This document shows positions 1 through 9,617 of a stretch of 64,000 bases of DNA, one piece after another (the stretch's first letter is position 1; every line of letters starts with the position of its first letter). The notes under the pieces were generated by a model, which saw nothing but the letters and a program-made list of their open reading frames with translations, did no database searches and had not been told where the DNA came from. This DNA is from Neobacillus sp. OS1-2 (lineage in GTDB: Bacteria; Bacillota; Bacilli; Bacillales; Cytobacillaceae): positions 682,001 to 746,000 of the forward strand of contig NZ_CP133265.1 of the NCBI RefSeq assembly GCF_030915505.1. The letters are read 5' to 3'. The position numbers were made by a program, and so were the translations under genes.

Positions 1-215
1 GAAGTGACCGTGGTAAATTCTTTAATGTCAGCACCTGCTGAGAAAAAGCGGCCTTCACCATGAATAACAATCACACGAATCTCACGGTTTGGTTCGATTT
101 CATCCAGTATCGCCGACAATTCCCTTAAAAGACCTGATGAAAGGGCATTTGCCGGAGGACGCTGAATAGTAATCGTGGCAATACTTTCTTGATACGACCA
201 TTTTAAATATTCCAA
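1..215 (-). CDS. fadB: Enoyl-CoA hydratase, N-terminal part (FadB-like)
   Basis: This is the first 71 residues of a crotonase-fold enoyl-CoA hydratase, the hydration step of fatty-acid beta-oxidation; the rest lies beyond the left edge. The fragment reads MEYLKWSYQESIATITIQRP and contains FFSAGADIKEF, the oxyanion-hole segment of the family. I chose the TTG at 213-215 as start because an AGGGGAAAAA ribosome site lies just upstream. It follows fadR by 10 bp, and lcfA-fadR-fadB is the order known in B. subtilis, so the three genes are probably one fatty-acid degradation unit under FadR. Confidence 0.88.
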   Translation of the reverse strand, partial: MEYLKWSYQESIATITIQRPPANALSSGLLRELSAILDEIEPNREIRVIVIHGEGRFFSAGADIKEFTTVT

Positions 216-225
216 AGTTTTTCCC

Positions 226-822
226 CTATTCTTTTCCTCTTCTGAACCCACAGCCATTAATTAATAGGTGATGAACCGGGGTTGCCAGTTTTATCAAATT
301 ATACTTTTCCTCGTTCATTACCCATGAGGTAGCGGTTTCATCAATCGTACCGAAAATCATTTGCCGGGCAAGACGTACATCTAGGTCCGGTGAAAACTCA
401 CCCGTCTCTATGCCTTCGAGTATAATTTTATCAATCACCTGTAGGTACCCTTTTAGAACATTATTAATGCGAAGCCGTAAATCCTTGTTAGATTGGCGCA
501 ATTCCAACTGGGTCACAATGGCAAGATGGTGATCCTCATAAAGCAAACTGAAATGCGCTTCAATCATCTTTAATAACTTCTCCGCCGCCGTCCCTTTTCC
601 TGCTATCATTTGATCTATTTTTTCAATGAATGTTCCCATTTTTTCTTCAAAGAGTGAGATGAGGATGTCTTCTTTGTTTTTAAAATAAAGATAAATCGTG
701 CCATCTGCCACTCCCGCCTGCTTCGCAATTTTCGAAACTTGGGCTTGGTGGTAGCCATTTTCAGCAATAGCGATGACTGCAGCATCAATTATTTGCATGT
801 ATTTCGGCTTACTTTTTTTCAA
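226..822 (-). CDS. fadR: TetR-family fatty-acid degradation repressor FadR
   Basis: This 198-residue TetR-type repressor has its helix-turn-helix near residues 20-55 (QVSKIAKQAGVADGTIYLYFKNKE) and an all-helical ligand domain behind it. In B. subtilis, FadR (YsiA) represses beta-oxidation genes and is released from DNA by long-chain acyl-CoA. The start is TTG at 820-822, set by a GGGGGG ribosome site 5 nt upstream. A near-perfect FadR operator lies at 990-1009, so autoregulation is likely. Its position between the acyl-CoA ligase and enoyl-CoA hydratase genes supports the call. Confidence 0.9.
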   Translation of the reverse strand: MKKSKPKYMQIIDAAVIAIAENGYHQAQVSKIAKQAGVADGTIYLYFKNKEDILISLFEEKMGTFIEKIDQMIAGKGTAAEKLLKMIEAHFSLLYEDHHLAIVTQLELRQSNKDLRLRINNVLKGYLQVIDKIILEGIETGEFSPDLDVRLARQMIFGTIDETATSWVMNEEKYNLIKLATPVHHLLINGCGFRRGKE

Positions 823-839
823 TCTATCCCCCCCTTTGA

Positions 840-965
840 TAGAAAAGCGGAAGCGCCTTGGTCAGGGGCGACAGGCATAAGACGAGACGGCGAGAAGGTT
901 GCTCTTTAACCTTCTTGACGGATTGGCTTATGACCCAGAGCCCCTAGGCGCTGCAGCTGGACATT
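840..965. repeat. Dispersed Bacillus-type palindromic repeat, long copy
   Basis: This is a roughly 125-bp non-coding element. It begins AGAAAAGCGGAAGCGCC and ends CTAGGCGCTGCAGCTGGAC, so its ends are roughly inverted (GCGCC/GGCGC), and the middle contains GGCATAAGACGAG. Related copies lie at 12636-12732, 21296-21336, 28043-28125, 29528-29570 and possibly 38102-38128. Elements with these ends are familiar from intergenic DNA of many Bacillus-related genomes. The function is unknown. Confidence 0.7.
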
Positions 966-989
966 TCTCAAAGTATAAAAAATAAAAAT

Positions 990-1009
990 ATGAATGAATC
1001 ATCATTCAT
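990..1009. promoter_or_regulatory. FadR operator upstream of fadR
   Basis: The site ATGAATGAATCATCATTCAT is an inverted repeat. It differs at one position from the B. subtilis FadR consensus as I recall it (WTGAATGAMTANTNATTCAW). It lies 168 bp upstream of the fadR start, beyond the dispersed repeat, so the repeat is inside the presumed 5' leader. This is consistent with repression of fadR-fadB transcription. Confidence 0.8.
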
Positions 1010-1120
1010 ATTTTTATAATAGAATCTATCTTCACTTCTGTCAAGAACTTCTGTCAGAAACTTTGGCTACGTATTATCATATATCAGACAAGCCTATCCG
1101 TTCAAAAAAAATTTTCTAGA

Positions 1121-2827
1121 TTAGGCGTGTTTTTGAGCTTCTTCCTCTATTTTTCTCTTTTCCTCTTCAACAAGCATTCTTCTTAAAATTTTTCCTACTG
1201 CTGTTTTGGGCAATTCATCTCTAAATTCATATAGCCGCGGTGCCTTATATGCAGCCAGAAATTTCCTTGCATATTGATTCATTTCATCTCCCGTAACCGT
1301 TGAACCTTCTTTTAGAACAATATACGCTTTAACCGTTTCACCGCGATATGGATCTGGAATGCCTGCTGCAACTGCCTCGAGCACATCGGGATGTTCATAT
1401 AATACCTCTTCAATTTCGCGAGGATAAATATTGTAGCCCCCGGCAATAATCATATCCTTTTTACGGTCGACGACGTAAAAATATCCTTCCTCATTCATAT
1501 ATCCTAAGTCACCCGTATAAAGCCAACCATCATGCAGAACTTCTCTTGTTTCTTCTGGACGATTCCAATAGCCTTTCATAATTTGTGGACCTTTAATGAC
1601 AATTTCGCCAATTTCTCCTACAGGCATGTCTTCACCTGTTTCAATAGAGACAATTTTTGCATTGGTATCAGGGTACGGAACGCCGATACTTCCCTTTACT
1701 CTTTCTACGTCCCACAAAAAATTGGAATGAGTGACTGGTGATGCTTCCGATAACCCATAGCCTTCCACCAGTTTTCCCCCAGTCACCTCCTCAAATTTCT
1801 CCTGTACTTCCAGCGGAAGCGGGGCTGAACCGCTAATGCATGCCTCAATCGAAGATAAATCGTATTTTTTTAAATCAGGATGGTTTAATAAGCCGATATA
1901 AATAGTTGGGGCACCGGGAAATAGGGTCGGGCGCTGTTTATGAATCGTCTTTAACGTTGTCAATGCATCGAATTTCGGCAGTAATATCATTTTGCAAGCC
2001 ATCTTAATTGATAGGATCATGCAGACAGTCATCCCATAAACATGGAAAAACGGGACAATTCCCAGCATCGATTCTTCACCGGGCTTCGCTTTATATAACC
2101 ATGCCTCACTCATCAACGTGTTCGATTGTAAATTTTTATGTGTTAACATGACACCTTTTGGAGAGCCGGTTGTTCCACCCGTATATTGCAATAGCGCTAT
2201 GTCTTCATCAGGGTTGAAGTCGTATTTCGTTAATTCTTTCGGGTTTTCCTTCAAAATTTCAGTCAATAAATGGGAGGATTCCCCGTGTTTGACTTTCACG
2301 ACAATTCCATATTGTTTTTTCTGGATGTAAGGATAGATTAGATTCTTTGGAAATGGCAAGTAGTCTTTGATAGCGGTTACAATAATATGTTGTAAATCCG
2401 TTTTCGGCATAACCTTTGAGACTCTTGGGTAGAGGATGTCTAGGGTGATAATTACTTTGGCTCCGGAGTCCTTCATTTGATATTCAAGTTCACGTTCCGT
2501 ATATAATGGGTTGGTTTGGACGACAATTCCACCAGCCATTAATATACCAAAATAACTAATAACTGCTTGTGGTGTATTGGGGAGCATAATCGCGATTCGA
2601 TCGTCTTTTTTAATTCCCATATGCCCCTGAAGGTAACTGGCAAAACGTACTACATCTTCATACAACTGTTTGTAGGTCATTTCTTTGCCCATAAAATGAA
2701 TCGCTATTTTCTCTGGAAACTTTCTTGCTGCATCTGCCAAATATTCTTGCACAGGTTCTGAGGAGTATTCAAGTGTGGTAGGAATTTCTTTTGGATAATG
2801 ATTCAACCATGGTTTTGATTCCAACAT
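1121..2827 (-). CDS. lcfA: Long-chain fatty-acid--CoA ligase
   Basis: This 568-residue AMP-forming ligase activates long-chain fatty acids to acyl-CoA, the entry step to beta-oxidation. The phosphate-binding loop YTGGTTGSPKGV (about residues 215-226) is present. So are the adenine motif EGYGLSEASP, the hinge YTGDLGYMNEEGYFYVVDRKKDMI, and the C-terminal lysine motif PKTAVGKILRR. GGGAGGT lies 5 nt before the ATG. It is upstream of fadR in the same direction, as in B. subtilis lcfA-fadR-fadB. Acyl-CoA made by this enzyme is the expected inducer that releases FadR. Confidence 0.95.
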   Translation of the reverse strand: MLESKPWLNHYPKEIPTTLEYSSEPVQEYLADAARKFPEKIAIHFMGKEMTYKQLYEDVVRFASYLQGHMGIKKDDRIAIMLPNTPQAVISYFGILMAGGIVVQTNPLYTERELEYQMKDSGAKVIITLDILYPRVSKVMPKTDLQHIIVTAIKDYLPFPKNLIYPYIQKKQYGIVVKVKHGESSHLLTEILKENPKELTKYDFNPDEDIALLQYTGGTTGSPKGVMLTHKNLQSNTLMSEAWLYKAKPGEESMLGIVPFFHVYGMTVCMILSIKMACKMILLPKFDALTTLKTIHKQRPTLFPGAPTIYIGLLNHPDLKKYDLSSIEACISGSAPLPLEVQEKFEEVTGGKLVEGYGLSEASPVTHSNFLWDVERVKGSIGVPYPDTNAKIVSIETGEDMPVGEIGEIVIKGPQIMKGYWNRPEETREVLHDGWLYTGDLGYMNEEGYFYVVDRKKDMIIAGGYNIYPREIEEVLYEHPDVLEAVAAGIPDPYRGETVKAYIVLKEGSTVTGDEMNQYARKFLAAYKAPRLYEFRDELPKTAVGKILRRMLVEEEKRKIEEEAQKHA

Positions 2828-2956
2828 GCATAACCTCCCTCTTATTTATCTGTATAATTATAAAAATTCAAAACTCTCTTTTATTATAGTACAGTACTTC
2901 ACAATAGACAATGAAGAAAAGCTTCAACAGGATAGTTGATGGCTTAAATTTCTTAT

Positions 2957-2992
2957 TGAAAAAAAACACCGCTGAATCAGTTTCAGCGATGT
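2957..2992 (-). terminator. Rho-independent terminator after the yshE unit
   Basis: On the minus strand CGCTGAA and TTCAGCG pair around a short loop and are followed by a run of eight T. It ends the yshE/small-peptide transcript before lcfA. Confidence 0.8.
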
Positions 2993-2997
2993 CATGT

Positions 2998-3087
2998 TTA
3001 AGCAAAAAACACAAAATAGATAATACCAAGTAGCACAAATAAGCCGCATAAACCAATAAGAACTTTTGCTAATGTTTCCACTTTCAT
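2998..3087 (-). CDS. 29-residue predicted single-pass membrane peptide
   Basis: This short reading frame starts MKVETLAKVLIGL and ends IIYFVFFA. It has a charged N-terminus followed by about 21 hydrophobic residues (about 8-28), typical of a one-pass membrane peptide. The start has a strong AAGGGGAGA ribosome site, although the spacing is short. It begins 7 bp after the yshE stop and is followed directly by a terminator, so it looks like the last cistron of a two-gene unit. I do not recognise a family. It could be a chance frame, but the ribosome site, hydrophobicity and terminator position argue for a gene. Confidence 0.55.
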   Translation of the reverse strand: MKVETLAKVLIGLCGLFVLLGIIYFVFFA

Positions 3088-3094
3088 TCTCCCC

Positions 3095-3502
3095 TTACGA
3101 AATCCCTGCCCCAATCACGTATGACAATCCAACTGAGATAATCAGCGAAATCAACCCTACTGCACGATTATCATTCTGAATTTCTTCATCAATTTTAAAT
3201 TTTGGCGTTAAAAATTCGAAGATAAAATAGCCGACAAGTAATAGCACAAAACCGTAGATCCCCCAACCAATCATTTCAAGCAGAGAATTATGCACGTCGA
3301 CGGATGCACGGAAAATATTCGCTACACCAAATATTTTCCCCCCGGTTGCCATTGCCACAGCCAAATTCCCATTTTTAATTTCTTCCCAATTTTTATATTT
3401 TGTTACCATTTCAAAAATGGCTAAAAAGACAACCATACAAAGAATAACTACACTATAATAGGCAGCAATTTGAATATATTCGTTCTCCCAAAACTGGTCC
3501 AT
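3095..3502 (-). CDS. yshE: DUF350 membrane protein YshE
   Basis: This 135-residue integral membrane protein matches the DUF350 family. It has four predicted membrane segments, at about residues 12-33, 50-72, 78-97 and 113-133. YshE sits between lcfA and mutSB in B. subtilis, as here. The function is unknown. It lies 19 bp downstream of mutS2 in the same direction and is followed by a tiny predicted membrane peptide that may be co-translated. Confidence 0.85.
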   Translation of the reverse strand: MDQFWENEYIQIAAYYSVVILCMVVFLAIFEMVTKYKNWEEIKNGNLAVAMATGGKIFGVANIFRASVDVHNSLLEMIGWGIYGFVLLLVGYFIFEFLTPKFKIDEEIQNDNRAVGLISLIISVGLSYVIGAGIS

Positions 3503-3521
3503 TTTTCGCTTCTCCCCGACC

Positions 3522-5878
3522 TTATTTAAACTCTACGATGGTTACGCCTGATCCACCCTCTCCGGCTTCTCCAAAGCGAATTTTCTTGACGGAACGATGG
3601 TTTCGTAAATATTCCTGTACACCTTGCCTTAGGGCTCCAGTCCCTTTCCCGTGGATAATCGATACACGTGGATAACTGGAAAGAAGGGCATCATCAATAT
3701 ATTTTTCCACTTCCAATAGGGCATCTTCATACCGTTCTCCGCGAAGGTCTAATTCCAGTTTAACATGTGAATCACGCCCTTGGACAATAGCCATTGGTCT
3801 TGTTTCCACTTGTTTTGGCGTACTCACATATTCCATGTCCTTCTCTTTGACCTTCATTTTCAAAATACCGATTTGAACCTGCCACTCATTTGCAGACACT
3901 TTTTCAACGAGTGTCCCTTTTTGGTCAAATGTTAAAACTTTTACCTCATCTCCCGGCATGTAACTGTGCTTTTTATTTTTCTTATTAGCAAGATTCACAG
4001 ATTTCTTAATTTCCGGCGCTGCGTCTTCAAGACGACGTTTGGCATCAATTAATTCATGTTCCTTAATTTCCAGATGTTTTTCAGTTCTCATTTTGCGAAG
4101 ATCACGAATGACTTGCTCTGCCTCTTGTTTAGCCTCATCGACGATGTCCGCGGCTTTTTCTGCCGCTTTTTCCAGCATGGCATCTTTCTTCTCATAAAAT
4201 TCGATCATTTGCTTTTGCAAGTCATGGTGCAGCTTTTCCGCTTGGTTTAAATAATCCCTTGCTTCCAACTGCTCCTCTTCCGCCTGCCGTTTACTGCTTT
4301 CTAAAGAAGCAATCATCTTATCAATTTGATTTGTGTCTTCACTAACATGTGAACGCGCTGCTTGAATCACCCGGTCACTTAAACCTAGACGTTTCGAGAT
4401 TTCAAAGGCGTTACTTCTGCCCGGGACTCCTAGGAGTAATTTATATGTCGGGCTTAATGTTTCAACATCAAACTCAACACTGGCATTCAACACACCCTCA
4501 CGATTATAGCCGTATGCCTTTAATTCCGGGTAATGGGTTGTAGCAATGACCCTTGCCCCCCGCTTGTGCACCTCATCAAGTATCGAAATGGCCAAAGCGG
4601 CGCCTTCCTGTGGATCCGTCCCAGCTCCAAGTTCATCAAATAAAACCAAACTGTTGAAATCAACACTATTTAAGATGTCAACGATATTGACCATATGCGA
4701 AGAAAAAGTACTTAAGCTCTGTTCAATCGACTGTTCATCGCCAATATCAGCGTACACCGCATCAAAGACCGCAAGCTCAGAGCCGTCTAAGGCCGGAACC
4801 TGTAATCCTGCCTGCGCCATTAAAGAGCATAAGCCAAGGGTTTTTAACGTTACCGTTTTCCCCCGGTGTTTGGCCCGGTAATAACAATAGTCGTAAACTC
4901 TTTCCCAAGCATGATGTCGTTGGCCACTACTTCATCAATGGGAATTAACGGATGTCTCGCCTTATATAAGGCAATCCTTCCCTCATTATTCATCAGCGGT
5001 TTCGATGCCTTTATTTTTTTCCCGTATCTCGCCTTTGCAAATATAAAATCTAAATTAGCTAAAACTTCCACAATGACTTTGAGCTCGCTCTCATGCTCAG
5101 CCGCTTTTGCGGAAAGCTCCGTCAGGATTCGGTCAATTTCAAGCTGTTCCTTTACTCGGATGTCCTGTAATTGATTATTTAATTGAACGATGACCTGCGG
5201 CTCAATAAATAGCGTTTGGCCGGATGCGCTTTGATCATGAATAATCCCGCCATAATGGCCGCGGTATTCTTGTTTTACCGGAATAACAAACCGGTCATTA
5301 CGTATCGTAACAATCGCATCTGACAGCATTTTTGCGGCATTTGACGAACGAATCATACTTTCTAGTTTTTCACGAACACGCGATTCATTTGACCTGAGTT
5401 GGTGTCTTAAGGTGCGCAATAAGTCACTCGCGCTATCTAACACCTCGCCGCCTTCATCAATGGCATGTTTAATATCTTGCTCCAGGTTTGTGAGCGGAAT
5501 GATCCGCTCGACTTGTTCTACTAAAATGGGCAGTTCTGTTCTTTCAGCAGCAATGTCCTCAATAAATCGCTTCATTTGACGGCTGGCATGGATGGTGCTC
5601 GCGATTTGATTTAATTCATGCGGGCTGAGGACACCGCCAATCACAGAACGTTTGATATGGGCGCGAATATCATGGATCCCTGATAACGGAACATTTCCTT
5701 TTATCCGAAAAACCGTTGCTGCTTCATCCGTCTCGGTTTGCAGTCTGGCTACTTCTTCAAAATCAGTTGATGGCACAAGATTTTTTATTTTCTCTCTACC
5801 AAGTGCGGAGGATGCGTGTTCCAACAGCAGCTCTCTTACCTTTGTAAATTCTAGTACCTTTAAGGCTCTTTCTTGCAT
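3522..5878 (-). pseudogene. mutS2: MutS2 (MutSB), frameshifted at the Walker A motif
   Basis: MutS2 is a MutS-family ATPase with a C-terminal Smr domain. It acts on recombination intermediates and, in B. subtilis, on collided ribosomes. Two frames together cover the gene. Residues 1-341 (4850-5878) end at GPNTGGK. The rest, from [17 protein letters not shown], lies in another frame ending at 3522 and includes the ATPase half, a coiled coil and the Smr domain ([24 protein letters not shown]). The break is in the run GGGGGAAAA at about 4856-4864, where one G or A is missing. Restoring it gives 785 residues, the length I recall for B. subtilis MutSB. A sequencing error is more likely than a true mutation. 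Confidence 0.85.
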
Positions 5879-5894
5879 GGAGTGTATCCTCCTT

Positions 5895-7610
5895 TTATCT
5901 ATTATGCAAAAATTCTAGTAAGTCATTTTTATCAAGCGCATTGATCACGGTTGATTTTCGAATCCAACCTTTTTTCGCAGCAGAAACACCGATTTTCATA
6001 TGTTCTAAGGTGTCCATTTTGTGGGCATCCGTATTGATGAGAATCTTTACACCGGCATCCTGCGCTTTCCGTAAATATTCTGCTGCTAGGTCGAGCCGGT
6101 TTGGATTGGCATTTAACTCTAATGCTGTATTGGTTTCCTTTGCCAGCTGGATTAATAGATCGATATCCACATTGTACCCCGCGCGTCGGCCGATTTTTCT
6201 GCCAGTAGGATGGGCTATTAAATCGACATGGGCATTTTCAAGTGCCGTTTTTAGCCGCTCCATAATTTTTTCCCTTGGCTGGGAAAAGGCTGAATGAATG
6301 GACGCAATGACAAAGTCCATTTCTTCTAGCAGTTCATCATCATAGTCTAATGTGCCGTCAGGAAGAATATCCATTTCTACCCCGGAAAGGATCAGCAAAT
6401 CATCGTATTTCTCATTTAATTTCTTAATTTCTTCCTTTTGCTTTACTAATCTTTCTCTGGTTAGACCATTAGCAACCTTTAAATACTGTGAATGGTCGGT
6501 GATTGCCATGTATTGATAGCCTCTTTTGCGGCAGGCCTCTACCATTTCCTCTATCGAATGGGCACCATCGCTCCAGGTGGTATGCATGTGTAGGTCACCT
6601 TTAATATCTTCGAGCTCGATTACCCCTTCCTCCGCTGAGAAAGTCTCTACTTCGTTTCCGTCTTCCCTGATTTCCGGCGGAATGAATGGGAGGTCAAAAT
6701 GCTTGAAAAATTCTTCTTCCGATGAGAAGGTACGAATGTCTCCTGATTCTAAGTCTTCTACCCCATACTCACTGATTTTTTCACCGCGTTCCTTTGCCAG
6801 CTGGCGCATCCGGACATTATGATCCTTTGAACCAGTGAAATGGTGGAGGGTGGTAATAAATTCCTTCGGTTTTACAAGCCGAAAATCGGCGGAAACATCA
6901 TAATCTAACGCAAAAACGACAGATACCTTTGTATCGCCTGCGCCAATGATTTCTTTTATTTTCGGCAAGTGTAAAAGATGCTCACGGACAATTTCCGGCT
7001 GAAGTGTTGCAATGATAAAGTCGAGATCCTTTATTGTCTCTCTCATTCTTCGTAAACTTCCCGCTCTTGAAAAACGGTCAATCTCCGGCAGTTCCGAAAG
7101 TCTTGCTTCAATTTGCTCAGCAATTGGAAGCATATAGGCTAGCGGCAGCCGATCTGGCCTTGTCCCGACATTCGCAATGGCACTTAAGATCTTTTCCTCC
7201 GTTTTTTTCCCAAATCCCGCAAGTGCTTGTACCTTCCCTGCTTCACAGGCTTCCTTTAAACTGGAAACATCTAGTATGCCTAACTCCTTATATAACTTGG
7301 CAATTTTCTTCCCGCCAAGGCCTGGGAGCTGCAGCAATGGAATTAAACCAGCCGGCACTTCTTCTTTCAGTTCTTTTAATACAGAAGAAGAACCCTCATT
7401 TATGTATTCATCAATCACAGCCGCAGTGCCTTTACCAATGCCTGAAATTGCTGTAAAGTCTTCAATCTCTGTAAGGGTGCGTTCATCCGTTTCCAGTGCA
7501 GTTGCCGCCTTGCGAAAGGCCGAAACTTTGAACGGGTTCTCCCCTTTTAATTCCATATAAATTGCAATCATTTCTAATAAGTGAATAACTTCTTTTTTCG
7601 TTATTTTCAT
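5895..7610 (-). CDS. polX: DNA polymerase X / PHP 3'-5' exonuclease
   Basis: This 571-residue family X polymerase of bacterial type is thought to fill gaps in base-excision repair. The N-terminal helix-hairpin-helix region includes [12 protein letters not shown] and [16 protein letters not shown]. The nucleotidyltransferase part contains [16 protein letters not shown] with the catalytic Asp pair. The C-terminal PHP domain (about residues 335-571) has [20 protein letters not shown] and NTDAHK metal ligands, as expected for a Mn-dependent exonuclease. It lies between yshB and mutSB, as in B. subtilis. Confidence 0.95.
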   Translation of the reverse strand: MKITKKEVIHLLEMIAIYMELKGENPFKVSAFRKAATALETDERTLTEIEDFTAISGIGKGTAAVIDEYINEGSSSVLKELKEEVPAGLIPLLQLPGLGGKKIAKLYKELGILDVSSLKEACEAGKVQALAGFGKKTEEKILSAIANVGTRPDRLPLAYMLPIAEQIEARLSELPEIDRFSRAGSLRRMRETIKDLDFIIATLQPEIVREHLLHLPKIKEIIGAGDTKVSVVFALDYDVSADFRLVKPKEFITTLHHFTGSKDHNVRMRQLAKERGEKISEYGVEDLESGDIRTFSSEEEFFKHFDLPFIPPEIREDGNEVETFSAEEGVIELEDIKGDLHMHTTWSDGAHSIEEMVEACRKRGYQYMAITDHSQYLKVANGLTRERLVKQKEEIKKLNEKYDDLLILSGVEMDILPDGTLDYDDELLEEMDFVIASIHSAFSQPREKIMERLKTALENAHVDLIAHPTGRKIGRRAGYNVDIDLLIQLAKETNTALELNANPNRLDLAAEYLRKAQDAGVKILINTDAHKMDTLEHMKIGVSAAKKGWIRKSTVINALDKNDLLEFLHNR

Positions 7611-7663
7611 TGACTCTCACCTGCCCTCTAATTTAGCATCTTCATTTTAACTTATTTTAAGGG

Positions 7664-7697
7664 TGAAAAGAAAAACTTCTCTGCTACAGAGAAGTTA
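7664..7697 (-). terminator. Terminator overlapping the yshB stop
   Basis: AACTTCTCTG and CAGAGAAGTT form a perfect 10-bp stem with a 3-nt loop on the minus strand, followed by TTTCTTTT. The stem includes the yshB stop codon, so yshB-zapA transcription can end before polX. Confidence 0.7.
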
Positions 7698-8238
7698 ATG
7701 CAGCTGTATATTCAATCCACAAGCTTTTGATTTGCTGCGAAAGGATAGGTGTATGATTTACAATAGCATTTGCCAAAATGGAGTGATCCAATTGATTTTG
7801 AATGAGTTCAATTGGTATTAACGCACTAATGTATAATAAAATAAAGATAATTAAATAGACTTCACATAAACCAAGAATGCCGCCTGCAAATATATTGAGT
7901 TGCTTCAGAACAGGCAAATGGGCGATAAAGTCAAGCATCGACCCAACGATTTGGAATAATACCTTTACAGCAAAAAAGATAATGACAAAGGCAATTGCCC
8001 GATAAAAAGCCGTTTCCATATCACTTGAGTCCGTTAAAAGTTTTAATGTCGTACCTTCACCAAAGTTTGGATATGGAATCCATAGTGTTAATTTGGGAGC
8101 TAACTCGTCATAGTATGAATAGGCCGCAATATATGCAATAATAAAACCTAATAAATGAACAAGCTGGAGGATAAAACCGCGCTTTAGACCGACGAAAAAT
8201 CCGATTATTAAAAATATGATTATGGCTAAATCTAACAT
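7684..8238 (-). CDS. yshB: CvpA-family membrane protein YshB
   Basis: This 184-residue protein starts MLDLAIIIFLIIGFFVGLKRGF, the N-terminal signature of the CvpA family. It has four predicted membrane helices at about residues 2-22, 27-43, 77-100 and 115-142. The family is linked to colicin V export in E. coli, but the role of YshB in Bacillus is unclear. It starts 2 bp after zapA ends, so the two genes are co-transcribed. Confidence 0.9.
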   Translation of the reverse strand: MLDLAIIIFLIIGFFVGLKRGFILQLVHLLGFIIAYIAAYSYYDELAPKLTLWIPYPNFGEGTTLKLLTDSSDMETAFYRAIAFVIIFFAVKVLFQIVGSMLDFIAHLPVLKQLNIFAGGILGLCEVYLIIFILLYISALIPIELIQNQLDHSILANAIVNHTPILSQQIKSLWIEYTAALTSL

Positions 8239-8240
8239 AA

Positions 8241-8519
8241 TTAGTTGTCCTTTTCCTTTTGTAGTTCTGTTTGCAGCCGTTCTAATTGATCTTTGATTTT
8301 AATATAATCATTGACTGCATTGACTGCTGTTAAAACAGCAAGTTTGTTCACGTCTAAATTAGGATTCTTCGAATGTATTTCGCGCATTTTATCGTCAACT
8401 AACGATCCCACAAGTCGAATATGACTTGGGCTTTCCGTCCCCATAATGACGTATTGCTGCCCGTAAATATCTACGGTTGTTCGGTGTTTTTGTGTATTTG
8501 ACAACGTTACTGCCTCCAT
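8241..8519 (-). CDS. zapA: Cell division protein ZapA
   Basis: ZapA is a small FtsZ-ring-associated protein that promotes bundling of FtsZ filaments. This 92-residue version carries the conserved start [17 protein letters not shown], then [31 protein letters not shown]. The C-terminal coiled coil (about residues 65-92) mediates oligomerisation. It is the first gene of zapA-yshB, reading away from rnhC across a 101-bp shared upstream region. Confidence 0.94.
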   Translation of the reverse strand: MEAVTLSNTQKHRTTVDIYGQQYVIMGTESPSHIRLVGSLVDDKMREIHSKNPNLDVNKLAVLTAVNAVNDYIKIKDQLERLQTELQKEKDN

Positions 8520-8620
8520 TCCAGAATCCTACTCCATATCATAACACGAATTGATAGAAATCGAAAAGTCAAACAAATTCAAAATGGAAATCTATTTTTT
8601 AGAAATGTGGTGCATTTATA

Positions 8621-9577
8621 ATGGGAAACGTAGTTCTGAATTTGGAAATGTCCAAAATAAGCGAAATGAAAAGCTATTATGAGAAGCAGCTATTAGATAA
8701 AAACATACCTGGAAGTGTGTTTGCAGTGAAAACTCCTTCATGCATGATCACAGCATATAAATCTGGGAAAGTCTTATTTCAGGGGAACAATAGCGAGAAA
8801 GAAGCCAGTAAGTGGAGTGCCGGTGTATCTGTTAGTTCCCCCGTGAATAAGCAGGCTGCTGCTAAAGGAAAATCAGTGGCTAAGGGAGATCTACCAGTCG
8901 GAATAGGCGGAATGTCTGCCATCGGGTCAGATGAGGTTGGCACGGGCGATTTTTTTGGCCCCATTACCGTTGTAGCTGCCTATGTAAGAAAAGAAGATAT
9001 CCCGTTATTAAAGGAATTAGGGGTGCGTGATTCCAAGGACTTAAATGATGAAAAAATTAGTGCGATTGCTAAAGTCATCAAAGATGTCATTCCATTTAGC
9101 CTAATGACATTGAAAAATGAAAAATACAATCAAGTGCAAAAGTCGGGAATGTCCCAAGGGAAGATGAAGGCGCTTCTCCATAACCAAGCGATTTTAAATG
9201 TGTTGGATAAAATTGCCCCTGTAAAACCAGAGGCGATTCTGATCGATCAATTCGTGCAGCCAAGTACCTATTTTCAGCATATTAAGGGGCAGAAGGCCAT
9301 TGCCAAAGAAAATGTTTATTTCAGTACGAAAGCGGAAGGTATTCATCTGGCAGTTGCTGCCGCCAGCATCCTTGCCCGGTACGCATTTATTCAATATATC
9401 GATAAGCTTAGCGAGGCAGCTGGTTTTAAAATCCCAAAAGGTGCCGGTGCACAGGTTGATATTGCAGCTGCCAAGCTGATTATGAGTAAAGGCCGCGATA
9501 TTTTACCATCCTTTGTGAAGCTTCACTTTGCGAATACCGATAAAGCGATGGTGATTGTAAATAAAAAGCGGGGTTGA
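8621..9577 (+). CDS. rnhC: Ribonuclease HIII
   Basis: This 318-residue type 2 RNase H cuts the RNA strand of RNA-DNA hybrids. The N-terminal substrate-binding (TBP-like) domain covers about residues 1-90. The catalytic core starts at GSDEVGTGDFFGP (Asp-Glu pair at about 104-105) and includes ILIDQF. GMSQGKMKALLHNQA is also diagnostic. It is divergent from zapA, as in B. subtilis. The ATG at 8621 lacks a clear ribosome site; an ATG at 8648 is an alternative start. Confidence 0.94.
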   Translation: MGNVVLNLEMSKISEMKSYYEKQLLDKNIPGSVFAVKTPSCMITAYKSGKVLFQGNNSEKEASKWSAGVSVSSPVNKQAAAKGKSVAKGDLPVGIGGMSAIGSDEVGTGDFFGPITVVAAYVRKEDIPLLKELGVRDSKDLNDEKISAIAKVIKDVIPFSLMTLKNEKYNQVQKSGMSQGKMKALLHNQAILNVLDKIAPVKPEAILIDQFVQPSTYFQHIKGQKAIAKENVYFSTKAEGIHLAVAAASILARYAFIQYIDKLSEAAGFKIPKGAGAQVDIAAAKLIMSKGRDILPSFVKLHFANTDKAMVIVNKKRG

Positions 9578-9617
9578 GGAATAAATATAAGTTAAATGGA
9601 GTTAGGGGGCGATTTGG

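Noticed and set aside
2868-3056. 62-residue minus-strand frame downstream of yshE
   Set aside because: It overlaps the better supported 29-residue membrane peptide and runs through the terminator.
4850-4870. Programmed frameshifting in mutS2
   Set aside because: No downstream stimulator was seen, the break is within Walker A, and a one-base homopolymer error explains it more simply.
4546-5174. Plus-strand frames opposite mutS2
   Set aside because: They are antisense shadows created by the codon pattern of mutS2.
7034-7560. Long plus-strand frames opposite polX (127-140 residues)
   Set aside because: They are shadows of the polX coding sequence, without ribosome sites or protein features.
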